Shown: positions 50,810 through 58,230, counted from the stretch's first letter. The stretch is 64,000 nt of DNA from Bacteroidota bacterium (GCA_016714005.1 JADJOA010000001.1:1-64000); one strand, 5' to 3'. Translations and numbers: made by a program. Notes: generated by a model from the letters alone, not told the origin.

Positions 50810-51326
50810 TAAACCAAACATATATTTCATTGACAGTAGTGCCCTCATAACTGTAAACAGGTTTTACCCTTCAAAAGTATTCCCTGATTTATGGAAGCAC
50901 ATGGAAGAACTTTTCAAACACAAGAAAATGTTCTCTCATGAAATGGTTTACGATGAAATCATTCCAAGTTCAGGTGCGAAAGATGAGATAGGAAAACTCA
51001 TTGCGAAATATAAATCTTCATTCTACCCAATTACGAACAAGCAAGGACAGTTAGCATTACAAATTCTTGCAAACTTTCCACGACTGATTGATGCAAGAGC
51101 AAAAAAAGACGAAGCAGACCCTTGGATTATTTCTCTCGTAATTGAGAAGATGGAGGAAGAAAGTCTGTTTGGTAAAGATTCGGATTTTGTTGTAGTAAGT
51201 GCTGAAAGCGAAAAGAGCGACACAAAAATTCCAGCAGCGTGCAAACACTTTAAAGTAAGACACATGAACCTGTTTCAATTTTTTGAGGACAACGGATGGG
51301 AATTCTCAGTGAGTAAACGACCTTGA
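50799..51326 (+). CDS. DUF4411 PIN-like putative toxin
   Basis: Protein of 175 residues with a GTG start inside the end of the previous gene. It has the PIN-like layout: first acidic residue in IYFIDSSALITVNRFYP, then MFSHEMVYDEII, the middle acidic pair in ARAKKDEADPWIISLV and a late Asp in FGKDSDFVVVSAE. DUF4411 proteins are the partners of HTH-ImmA proteins in toxin-antitoxin-like operons; RNase activity is inferred from the PIN fold. Its stop is followed directly by a copy of the cassette leader, with no room for an attC site. Intact. Confidence 0.85.
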   Translation: MKSNKPNIYFIDSSALITVNRFYPSKVFPDLWKHMEELFKHKKMFSHEMVYDEIIPSSGAKDEIGKLIAKYKSSFYPITNKQGQLALQILANFPRLIDARAKKDEADPWIISLVIEKMEEESLFGKDSDFVVVSAESEKSDTKIPAACKHFKVRHMNLFQFFEDNGWEFSVSKRP

Positions 51327-51350
51327 ACAAACTGTACCACTAAGTCAAAC
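51325..51350 (+). promoter_or_regulatory. Conserved cassette leader, copy 2 (scar)
   Basis: GAACAAACTGTACCACTAAG, then TCAAAC, matches the leader after site C (GAACAAACGGTATCACTAAC). It starts one base into the DUF4411 stop codon region, as if a cassette boundary had lost its attC palindrome and left only the post-core leader. Confidence 0.5.
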
Positions 51351-51353
51351 AAC

Positions 51354-52051
51354 ATGGCAACAAACAAACTTCTATTCATCGTTTTGATACCATTTGTGTT
51401 TGAAACAAAAGCCCAAACAGCTCAATTTGATATGAAGAAACTTGACTACAATTATGCGGTACTTTCAGATACAGTATTTAAGTCAAGTAAAAATTTTACT
51501 AAGCAAGGCAATGAGGCTGTTCAATTGACTTTTTATCCTGACTCTATTATTTCCAGCAGCTTTTTAGTAACAAAAACAGACCACGTTTATGCATCATCCT
51601 TCAACGGTGGAACATCATATGATAGCGTAGTAGTTAGTAACCCATGGATAAAAGAATTTCCAGTTACAGAGTATAGATTATTGTCTATACAAAATACTTC
51701 AAACACTTTTCAGAAAGTTTTCTTTTATGGAAATGGTTATGTGCCACTGGAAATTGCAGACCCTTCTTCGTGAATAAAGTTTTGGTTTTTATGCAAGCTA
51801 TGGATGAAAGTGGCAATTGGAAAGATGTTAATACAGTTGATAATTTAAAAAATAAAACCAAAGCATCAAAAGGGGGTTTGAATTCTTACGAGCAAATAAA
51901 CGTAATTGTAAAAAAACCAGATGGAGATTTTGAAACAGATATTCGTTTTAAACTTTTAATAAACGCACCACCGGACTTCCCGATGGAAAAATATGTTTAC
52001 TCGAATGTCTTTAAAGGAAAGGTTAATAAATCTCTTATAGGGAAGAAGTAA
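51354..52051 (+). CDS. Hypothetical exported protein (one frame break)
   Basis: Unrecognised protein of about 230 residues with a signal peptide (LLFIVLIPFVFETKAQ). The mature part has beta-strand character: FKSSKNFTKQGNEAVQLTFY, YASSFNGGTSYDSVVVSN, then after a shift near 51772 FMQAMDESGNWKDVNTVDN and FPMEKYVYSNVFKGKVNK. The middle region (SGNWKDV...ASKGGLNSYEQINVIV) resembles small secreted Bacteroidota proteins of unknown role. It is followed 23 bases later by attC-like site B. Confidence 0.5.
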
Positions 52052-52073
52052 GAACGCGGACAACAAAACATGA

Positions 52074-52266
52074 GCATAACACAAAGATTAACGAAGTAAA
52101 AAAAGGGCTTTATCCACGCTTTTATTACTTTTGAAGGTGTGAATGAATCTTACAATTTGAGAGGTAAACAAACAGTAGAGCTTCTAACAAACAGTGCAGG
52201 TAAACTAACAGTAGTGCTTCTAAGCCCTTCTTTTTTTTATTTCTTTTAATCCCTTCTTCGTTATGC
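52074..52266 (+). repeat. attC-like recombination site B
   Basis: Outer cores GCATAAC (52074-52080) and GTTATGC (52260-52266) are perfect inverted copies. Inner arms pair imperfectly: GATTAACGAAGTAAAAAAAG on the left and the TTTATTTCTTTTAATCCCTT side on the right, ending GGGC/GCCC. The central part holds two 26-base direct copies of AGGTAAAC...GCTTCTAA at 52162 and 52198 (period 36). R-box cores follow the GTTRRRY plan except at one position. Length 193 bp, long for an attC but within the range of large ones. Confidence 0.6.
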
Positions 52267-52323
52267 GTCACCCGTTGCGGCAGTACGACCTCAAACATTA
52301 GGAATTCTAACAAACTTCAATAA

Positions 52324-52806
52324 GTGCAAACTGAAACTATAAGAACAAAACCAAACTTGCAGAAAAGGTTTTTATCTGGACTTGTGGACTATGGGATAGT
52401 GGCTTGTGTGGCTTTTGTTCTTTTCCATTTCTACGGTACGCCTAATGATGAAGGCGGATATTCTTTAAATGGTATTCCCGGATTTTCTCTTATTATGATT
52501 TGGGCAATTTATATTATTGGAGCAGAACACATTTTCGGTGTGACATTTGGAAATTATACTCAAAATTTAAAAGCAATTTCAATTCGCAACTCTAATGAAA
52601 GAGATTTAACTTTTGGACAATCATTTAAAAGGCATCTGGTTGACGTAGTTGATTTATGGCCTTTTGGCATTTTAGGAATACTGTTTATTAGGAATACAAA
52701 ATACAATCAACGACTTGGCGACCTTTGGGCAAAAACAATTGTTGTTGACACGACCGATAAGGAGCAAGGAATATTTTATGAAACAGCAGAACACATAAAC
52801 AAATAA
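52324..52806 (+). CDS. RDD family membrane protein
   Basis: Small membrane protein of 160 residues with a GTG start, 58 bases after the core of site B. It has the RDD signature: basic Arg followed by LSGLVDYGIVACVAFVLF, two further hydrophobic segments (IPGFSLIMIWAIYIIGAE), the conserved TFGQSFKRHLVDVVDLWPFG and the final RLGDLWAKTIVV. Such proteins may transport ions or small solutes; no substrate is assigned. It is a one-gene cassette between sites B and C. Intact. Confidence 0.85.
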   Translation: MQTETIRTKPNLQKRFLSGLVDYGIVACVAFVLFHFYGTPNDEGGYSLNGIPGFSLIMIWAIYIIGAEHIFGVTFGNYTQNLKAISIRNSNERDLTFGQSFKRHLVDVVDLWPFGILGILFIRNTKYNQRLGDLWAKTIVVDTTDKEQGIFYETAEHINK

Positions 52807-52874
52807 TTATCTCCTTGAATGGACAGTATAACAAAATTCAAACAACACGAATTCCAATGAGTAGCTTGGCTTCT

Positions 52875-52912
52875 GATAACAATAAAATTTCTTTAATCCC
52901 TTCTTAGTTATC
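52875..52912 (+). repeat. attC-like recombination site C (shortened)
   Basis: Cores GATAAC (52875-52880) and GTTATC (52907-52912) are perfect inverted copies; the interior is only 26 bases and retains the right-arm sequence TTTCTTTAATCCCTTCTT found in sites B and D. It looks like an attC site that lost its left arm and loop. Confidence 0.5.
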
Positions 52913-52929
52913 TGCCATTATTGCGCTTC

Positions 52930-52956
52930 GAACAAACGGTATCACTAACTTGAAAC
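52930..52956 (+). promoter_or_regulatory. Conserved cassette leader, copy 3
   Basis: GAACAAACGGTATCACTAAC, then TTGAAAC, downstream of site C and 13 bases before the next gene. It is the best-preserved of the three copies. Confidence 0.45.
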
Positions 52957-52968
52957 ACTCGAGCATTA

Positions 52969-53472
52969 ATGAAACGAATATTTAAAATACTGACCAAGAT
53001 AATTTTAGGGCTACTTGTTCTTGTTGTTTTATTTATGCTTAGCTCTTACTGGTATATTACAACCGAATGGAAAAAATTTTATACAGAAGATGAAATAATG
53101 TCATTTGTGAAAGAAATTGATAAAGCACCAAAACTATCCGATACATTTTATGGAGTTTATAACAAGCTGCATAATAATGACCGACACAAATCTATAACCT
53201 CAATATACTCTGCTGCTTTTTGGAATGAGATTATCATGGACAATCATCAATATCAAACTTCATGGTTTGTGAGGGCTGCTTCTTTTTTTCCAAAGAAGAA
53301 AGGCATGAGTGATTATGCTGACTTTAAACTTGCATGGGGATTGGAGAAATTTACAACACCTGAAAAATGTTTTGATTTTGCTATGAGTGTAGAAAATAAA
53401 CAAATGATGAGTTATGATACGACATTAAATGATGTTACTCAAATAAACGACACGACAGAGATTTTAGAATAA
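52969..53472 (+). CDS. Hypothetical membrane-anchored protein
   Basis: Unrecognised protein of 167 residues. One N-terminal membrane anchor (TKIILGLLVLVVLFMLSSYW) is followed by a soluble domain: EDEIMSFVKEIDKAPKLSDT, YNKLHNNDRHKSITSIYSA, MSDYADFKLAWGLEKF. The body probably lies outside the inner membrane. It forms a one-gene cassette between sites C and D, 57 bases after the core of site C. Intact. No function proposed. Confidence 0.65.
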   Translation: MKRIFKILTKIILGLLVLVVLFMLSSYWYITTEWKKFYTEDEIMSFVKEIDKAPKLSDTFYGVYNKLHNNDRHKSITSIYSAAFWNEIIMDNHQYQTSWFVRAASFFPKKKGMSDYADFKLAWGLEKFTTPEKCFDFAMSVENKQMMSYDTTLNDVTQINDTTEILE

Positions 53473-53590
53473 CTTGTAAAGGCAAGTGCACCTTCTCTAT
53501 ACAGGAGAAATCCCGAAAGATTAAATCAGAAAATATTTGAGTTAAGAACGAAATTAAACTAATGAACTTCGATTGAGCAGCTTGGTATGC

Positions 53591-53740
53591 GCATAACACA
53601 AAGATTAAAAGAAGTAAAAAAAAGAAGGGATTTGATAGGTAAACAAAGAGTTGTGCTTCTAATAAACAGTGTAGGTAAACAAACAGTAGTGCTTCTAAAC
53701 CCGTCTTTTTTTTACTTCTTTAATTCCTTCTTCGCTACCA
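53591..53740 (+). repeat. attC-like recombination site D
   Basis: Left core GCATAAC (53591-53597) with the same ACAAAGATTAA continuation as site B; the right end reads CTTCTTCGCTACCAGCC, a degenerate form of CTTCTTCGTTATC. The arm TTAAAAGAAGTAAAAAAAAG pairs with the right side TTTTTTTTACTTCTTTAA. It carries the same 36-base internal duplication as site B (copies at 53637 and 53673). Confidence 0.55.
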
Positions 53741-53784
53741 GCCATTATTGGGCGACCTGCAATATTTGAACTGATTGCAAGAAA

Positions 53785-54282
53785 ATGACAACAGAACAAT
53801 CAACACTTTGGGAAAAGATTAAGACGTTTGAACTGGACGACCAGGACATTTCTTTGACTTTTACAGACAGACTTGCTCGGGAAAACGGATGGACAATTGA
53901 ATTTACTGTCAGGGCAATTGATGAATACAAAAAGTTTATGTTTCTGCTTTGCATCACAAGCCATCCATTAACACCATCCGACCAAGTTGACCAGGTTTGG
54001 CATTTACACTTGCTTTATACTCAATCCTACTGGGTGGAATTTTGTAAAGATGTTTTAGGCAGACAAATTCATCACGGACCGACAAAAGGAGGTGAAAAGG
54101 AAAACAGCAAGTTCACTGATTGGTATGAGAAAACTAAACAATTGTATGCAGAAACTTTTGGTTATAAACCTCCGGAAGATATATGGCAACCAAGTTCAAT
54201 TCGTTTTTCAGAAATTAATTTTCAACGTGTAAACCTTGACAGAAATTGGTTAATCAAAAAACCATCAATTTTTAAGAAATGA
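53785..54282 (+). CDS. Glycine-rich-domain-protein-like (DUF1399/GRDP) protein
   Basis: Protein of 165 residues. The conserved core is TPSDQVDQVWHLHLLYTQSY, in which the WH-x-H segment is the hallmark of the GRDP-like (DUF1399) family known from plants, fungi and bacteria. RQIHHGPTKGGEKENSK follows with another His pair. Metal or nucleic-acid binding has been suggested for relatives, not shown. It ends with the stop overlapping the next ATG by 4 bases (ATGA at 54279-54282), so the two proteins are made together. First gene of the last cassette. Intact. Confidence 0.7.
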   Translation: MTTEQSTLWEKIKTFELDDQDISLTFTDRLARENGWTIEFTVRAIDEYKKFMFLLCITSHPLTPSDQVDQVWHLHLLYTQSYWVEFCKDVLGRQIHHGPTKGGEKENSKFTDWYEKTKQLYAETFGYKPPEDIWQPSSIRFSEINFQRVNLDRNWLIKKPSIFKK

Positions 54283-55067
54283 AATACCTGTCAAAATTTT
54301 CACCTGCCGAATCAGTTTTGATTTTACAAGACAGGAATTCTAATATTAAAGAGTTGCTGAAAGTTACATTCATGGATTTGTTACTAAAGCAGGTTGTAAG
54401 AACATTTGATGTTCAGCGACAGACAAGCAGGCGAGAGGGTGTGAGAATTTATAAATATGTGGAAGCCGGAAAAAACTTTCTTTCTTATGAGCCATTGCCA
54501 CATGAGATTCCTGTCTTAGCGCCATTCCAAAAGAGTAACAGCGTTCAAATTTTATTTCGACATATAGTGAAAATGAGTTATCAAAACTCTAAATCTGAGA
54601 CTGCATATCGTAAAATACTTTTAGATAGTCCAAATCTTGACAGATGTTTTTCAAAAATATATATCAAAGTTTGTTTGGTGGTTTCTCAGTTACAGCAGAT
54701 GGGCAGGAACTCCGTAAAAAAGTTCGAGACGAGATTGAGACACTTGAAAAACTTTACTGGCTACATCAGTAGCAATCATCAAAAGGCACTTGATATACTA
54801 AAAGAAATTAAGGGAAATATTTTTCTCTTAACCAATATTCAATTTGATTTGCTTCAGCAACTTGATAGAGAACTTATAAGCGAAATGAATCGCTACGACA
54901 GAGATGATGGTAGAGGTGGCTGTTCAGGTTCATGGGGTGGTTTCGGAGATTATTCTCATACATTTGACAGCAGTTGTAGCGGACATAGTGGTGGAGGTGG
55001 CTGTTCAAGTTGTGGAAGCGGATGTTCTTCTGGTTGTTCAGGGTGTGGTGGAGGTTGTAGTAGTTAA
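54279..55067 (+). CDS. Protein with Gly/Cys-rich C-terminal tail (TIGR04222-like)
   Basis: Protein of 262 residues. Residues 1-205 are helical and hydrophilic (MKYLSKFSPAESVLILQDRN, LLLKQVVRTFDVQRQTSRRE, TYKKILLDSPN-like sequence here as TAYRKILLDSPNLDR), resembling the TIGR04222 family, although no strong membrane helices are seen. From about 210 a low-complexity tail of Gly, Ser and at least nine Cys residues begins (GGCSGSWGGFGDYSHTF, CGSGCSSGCSGCGGGC). The tail could bind metal or form disulfides. Coupled to the GRDP-like gene. Followed 26 bases later by a half attC-like site. Confidence 0.6.
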   Translation: MKYLSKFSPAESVLILQDRNSNIKELLKVTFMDLLLKQVVRTFDVQRQTSRREGVRIYKYVEAGKNFLSYEPLPHEIPVLAPFQKSNSVQILFRHIVKMSYQNSKSETAYRKILLDSPNLDRCFSKIYIKVCLVVSQLQQMGRNSVKKFETRLRHLKNFTGYISSNHQKALDILKEIKGNIFLLTNIQFDLLQQLDRELISEMNRYDRDDGRGGCSGSWGGFGDYSHTFDSSCSGHSGGGGCSSCGSGCSSGCSGCGGGCSS

Positions 55068-55092
55068 TTATGATATATCAAAAGTATAACTG

Positions 55093-55117
55093 CAGATAAC
55101 ACAAAGTAACCGTTGCA
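55093..55117 (+). repeat. attC-like site E, left half only
   Basis: CAGATAACACAAAGTAACCG is the same left-core plus ACAAAG continuation as in sites B and D. No matching right core is found in the next 300 bases, so this looks like the truncated end of the array. Confidence 0.4.
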
Positions 55118-55410
55118 CAACCCCTATCAAAAACCGGCTAATTTTTTTAGCGCTGTAATTATATCTATCCCGTCAGTTCGCACTCACTGCCTGTGTGTAA
55201 GCGCCCCTTTATGGTTCAGTATTTAATAGCATTCTATTTCACCTCTCCGGTCTTCAACCTTACCACCTCCATACCCCAACAGGCTAAGCATTAAACCACT
55301 CACCCCCAAAAACAAAAACACCCCATGCCTCCTCAAGAGGCACAGAGCGTTAAAACCTATTTTAATTTAAAACCTACTCCTTCAATTTATAATTCATAAT
55401 TCAGCATTCA
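55118..55410. other. Intergenic region without gene
   Basis: About 290 bases (with site E just over 340) hold no credible gene. Two small palindromes are visible: GGCTAATTTTTTTAGC near 55137-55152 and CCTCCTCAAGAGG near 55329. Confidence 0.5.
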
Positions 55411-56364
55411 TTATTTCACCGCCAACTTCTCCTTCACTTCCTTACTGCTTCTGCTTCCTACAGGCACCTCATCCATATTTGCAGTTAAAGTAGTACTCTT
55501 TCCTTTTCTAAAATCAACGTCTTCTATAACCGTTCTTTCATAACCTGTTTTCATTAATGCAATAGCATGTTTGCCGGCAGGCACCATCGTTACAGTGCAT
55601 TTGCCTTTCATATCAGTTACACCTTGCAAACCGGTGCCCTCAATGTCAACTATCGCCCCGGTTAATGGTAATTCTGTCCTGCTATCCTTTGCAGTTATGC
55701 GCAACTTACAGTGTATATTGCTGCTTATAACCTTGGCATTAGCTACCAGCCCAAAATAAAAATCGGGGTGCGAAGCTTTAAACTGCCTTCCTATCTTCAG
55801 CAAATCTTTTCTCATAATATCATTTCCTTCGCTTACCAACTGCTTACAGTTCTTTGTGAGCGCTTCTTTTCTTGTTTTAACATTACGCGTAGTTGGACGC
55901 ACTGCTGCAAACACATCAATGGCATCACTTAGCGTATCAAGCACCGCTTCCGTTATCCCAAATTTTTCTAAATCCTCCTTAGGTAATGCGTTAACAATAT
56001 TGTAAACGCGTTGAGATGTTACAAGTGCCTCTTGGTCCTTAGCACCAAGTATGCCACTATAGTTTACAGCAAGTTCGCTATACAACTCATTGTCGTTTTT
56101 GCTTCTGGCATAAGACTGTGCCGTAAGTGCCACCGCATCTGCCTGGCTTGCCATAGCCGTTTTCTTCTGGCGCTTAGTAAGTGTTACACCTTTCTTGTTT
56201 GCTTCCTGGGCTTCCTCAGTAGAGTCTATACTCTCTATTTTCAACTCAAGGCCTGCAAGCATAGTTACGAAGGCCTCCACATTCTGCCATACTATGTTGT
56301 TGTCTTTACAAAACTTTACAAACGCTACAAAAGCGTCAACTTGTTCTTTCAATTTTTTCTGCAT
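55411..56364 (-). CDS. Conserved protein with C-terminal carboxypeptidase regulatory-like domain
   Basis: Protein of 317 residues with no signal peptide. Residues 1-215 are mostly helical (LKEQVDAFVAFVKFCKDNNI, TLTKRQKKTAMASQADAVAL), then a CarboxypepD_reg beta-sandwich: CKLRITAKDSRTELPLTGAI, the turn VTDMKGKCTVTMVPAGKHAI, KTGYERTVIEDVDFRKGK. The C-terminus is basic. The N-terminal half is the kind of helical Bacteroidota protein often near insertion elements or small repeats; its function is unknown. Monocistronic, intact, and 215 bases upstream of the IS element. Confidence 0.6.
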   Translation of the reverse strand: MQKKLKEQVDAFVAFVKFCKDNNIVWQNVEAFVTMLAGLELKIESIDSTEEAQEANKKGVTLTKRQKKTAMASQADAVALTAQSYARSKNDNELYSELAVNYSGILGAKDQEALVTSQRVYNIVNALPKEDLEKFGITEAVLDTLSDAIDVFAAVRPTTRNVKTRKEALTKNCKQLVSEGNDIMRKDLLKIGRQFKASHPDFYFGLVANAKVISSNIHCKLRITAKDSRTELPLTGAIVDIEGTGLQGVTDMKGKCTVTMVPAGKHAIALMKTGYERTVIEDVDFRKGKSTTLTANMDEVPVGSRSSKEVKEKLAVK

Positions 56365-56579
56365 GTTATTTTTTTGTTAAAGGGTTAAATAAATTTTTAA
56401 TTAATACTAACTTTGTTAAATCAATCATAAATGTTTTGATTGATTTTAATATTTAAACTAAACTCCCAAAAAAAGGTTACAAAATGTTTTGAGATAATGC
56501 ATATTTCTGTAAAATAAATTTTTACAAACCTTGTTTTTAATCCCTTTGGTGCTTATTTTCAGTTACATACAAAGGGCTG

Positions 56580-57955
56580 GGGAGTGTTCAACCAACTGTG
56601 CTTTTAAAAAATTCTTTTGAAGAGAAAGAAGCCAGCGGGCTCCTTCCCCTTCTCCAGATTTGTTGATTTGTCCATTACAAACATACTTTTTTTATTGTTG
56701 ATTAATACGTTCTTCAAATAAGATTTGCATTTGAGCAGAGATGAGTTTCCATCCTTGTATTTGTGATTTCCATCTGCCGTTGATGTTATGATGCACTAAG
56801 TAAAGTACTTTGAGCAATGCCATATCAGAGCTGAACACGCGTTTGGATTTGGTTACTTTCCGGAGTTGACTGTGGAAACGACTCTATGATGTTGGTAGTG
56901 TAAATTACTCGCCTTATTTCCTGCGGATATTTAAAATAATTACTCAGCCGTTCCCAGTTAGCAAACCAACTTTTTATCATAGACGGATATTTTGTTTTCC
57001 ATTCTTTTTCTAATTCATCTAATGCTGTTTGTGCCTGTTCTTTGGTGCTGGCTGTGTAAACTTTTTTCAGTGATGCCATTACCGGTTTTAAATCTTTATA
57101 GGCAACATATTTAGTGCTGTTGCGGAGTTGATGCACCACGCAAAGCTGCACTTCAGTTTGTGGAAAAACACTTTCAATGGCTTCGGCAAATCCTTTCAGG
57201 TTATCAATGCAGGCAATAAGTATATCCGTTACACCTCTGTTCTGCAAATCACTCAATACCTGCAACCAAAATTTTGCACCTTCGGTTTCATTGATATAAA
57301 GACCCAGCAAATCTTTCGTTCCATCTCTGCCTACGCCCAGTAAGCAATGAACGGCTTTGGTTTTTATGCTGCCTGCTTCTTTACTTTGTAATGAATAGCA
57401 TCCAGCCATACAAATGGATACACACTCTCTAACGGGCGGCTTTGCCAGGCTTTACATCTTCTATAATACTATCGGTAATGGCCGTTAATGTGGATGGAGC
57501 TACCGTTAATCCATACAACTCATCTAAGTGTTTGGCAATGTCGTTATAGCTCATGCCATAGCTGTATAGCGATATAACTTTGTGGTCTAACGCTTCGCCT
57601 AATACGGTTTTTCGCTTGGGTAAAATCTGCGGCTCAAAGGTACTGTTGCGGTCCCGCGGTGTTTCTATCACCACTTTGCCAAAGGAGGTTTTTACGCCTT
57701 TGCTCATTTTACCGTTTCTTCTGTTAGCACTTTCATCGCTATCCAAATGGGCTTGCAGTTCGCCTTGCATTCCGGCTTCCAAAATGCGTTTGAGCAGCGG
57801 TGCCAATACACCGTCTTTGCCTTCTAATTTTTTGCCCGAACGCAAGCCTTCTATCGCCTCGCGTTCAAACAATTCGTAATTGAATTTTTCTTCTACCATT
57901 GTGTGTCAAATTTATTTGTTTCTTTTTTGTTTGACACAGTTGGTTGAATAGACTC
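56580..57955. mobile_element. IS256-family insertion sequence, 1376 bp
   Basis: The 8-base direct repeat AAGGGCTG occurs exactly at 56572-56579 and 57956-57963, and flanks the element. The ends are inverted: 5' GGGAGTGTTCAACCAACTGT, while the other end read inward begins GAGTCTATTCAACCAACTGT, so TTCAACCAACTGTG (56587-56600 and 57935-57948) is a perfect 14-base inverted repeat at the same distance (7) from both ends. The transposase fills the interior on the minus strand. Target duplication of 8 bases is characteristic of the family. It is inserted in the minisatellite ORF at 57956-58230. Confidence 0.92.
56692..57899 (-). CDS. IS256 family transposase (two frame breaks)
   Basis: DDE transposase of about 400 residues. 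Start MVEEKFNYELFEREAIEGLR, then the motifs KGVKTSFGKVVIETPRDRNS, LYGLTVAPSTLTAITD, YPFVWLDAIHYKVKE (joined at a shift near 57415), GRDGTKDLLGLYINETEG, catalytic Asp in ILIACIDNLKGF, VVHQLRNSTKYV, and after a shift near 56870 IIESFHSQLRKVTKSKRVFS with the catalytic Glu, ending RINQQ. Breaks lie near homopolymer runs, so the enzyme may be active. It moves the element by cut-and-paste or copy-out with an 8-base target repeat. Confidence 0.92.
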
Positions 57956-58230
57956 AAGGGCTGTGTGCTATCACCCAAATCGCAATTATCATCAGCCAAA
58001 TCACAATTGTCATCAGCCAAATCGCAATTGGCATCAGTCAAATCGCAATTGGCATCAGCCAAATCATAATTGGCATTAGCCAAATCACAATTGGCATCAG
58101 CCAAATCACAATTGGCATCAGCCAAATCATAATTGGCATTAGCCAAATCACAATTGGCATCAGCCAAATCACAATTGGCATCAGCCAAATCATAATCACT
58201 ATTCAATAAATCACAATTACTAAACAACAT
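57956..58230 (-). pseudogene. Heptapeptide-repeat ORF cut at its 3' end by the IS element
   Basis: From an ATG at 58230 an open frame reads MLFSNCDLLNSDYDLAD and then repeats of NCDLADA/NYDLADA (7 residues, 21 bases) eleven times. It crosses into the IS at the target site. Removing the IS and one copy of the 8-base repeat restores a frame that ends DSTQPFVCN and stops four codons past the insertion, so only the last four codons were displaced. The frame is open upstream of the ATG for about 20 codons (KNRKTPKGRKAIINFGRQAL), so the true start may be higher. The Cys-Asp-Leu heptads have no known family. Confidence 0.6.
57976..58227. repeat. 21-bp minisatellite, twelve units
   Basis: Twelve head-to-tail 21-base units of consensus CAAATCACAATTGGCATCAG plus C; the last two (58186-58227) are degenerate. 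Units 5-7 and 8-10 form an identical 63-base triplet (one TAATTGGCATT variant followed by two CACAATTGGCATC copies), showing a recent three-unit duplication. There are no unique spacers, so it is not a CRISPR. Confidence 0.9.

Noticed and set aside
54279..55067. Gly/Cys-rich tail protein as a ribosomally made peptide (RiPP) precursor
   Set aside because: The protein is 262 residues long with a large helical body, and no modifying enzyme or transporter is next to it.
12700..55152. Shared word TTTTTTAGCGCTG at about 12703 and 55142 as a repeat element
   Set aside because: Only about 14 bases match, in AT-rich context, with no common flanks; chance is likely.
55411..57899. Open frames on the plus strand opposite the CarboxypepD_reg and transposase genes
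   Set aside because: They are antisense shadows of clear genes with no family resemblance and poor start context.
57976..58227. 21-bp repeats as a CRISPR array
   Set aside because: Units are directly adjacent with no unique spacers and the unit keeps an open frame; no cas gene nearby.
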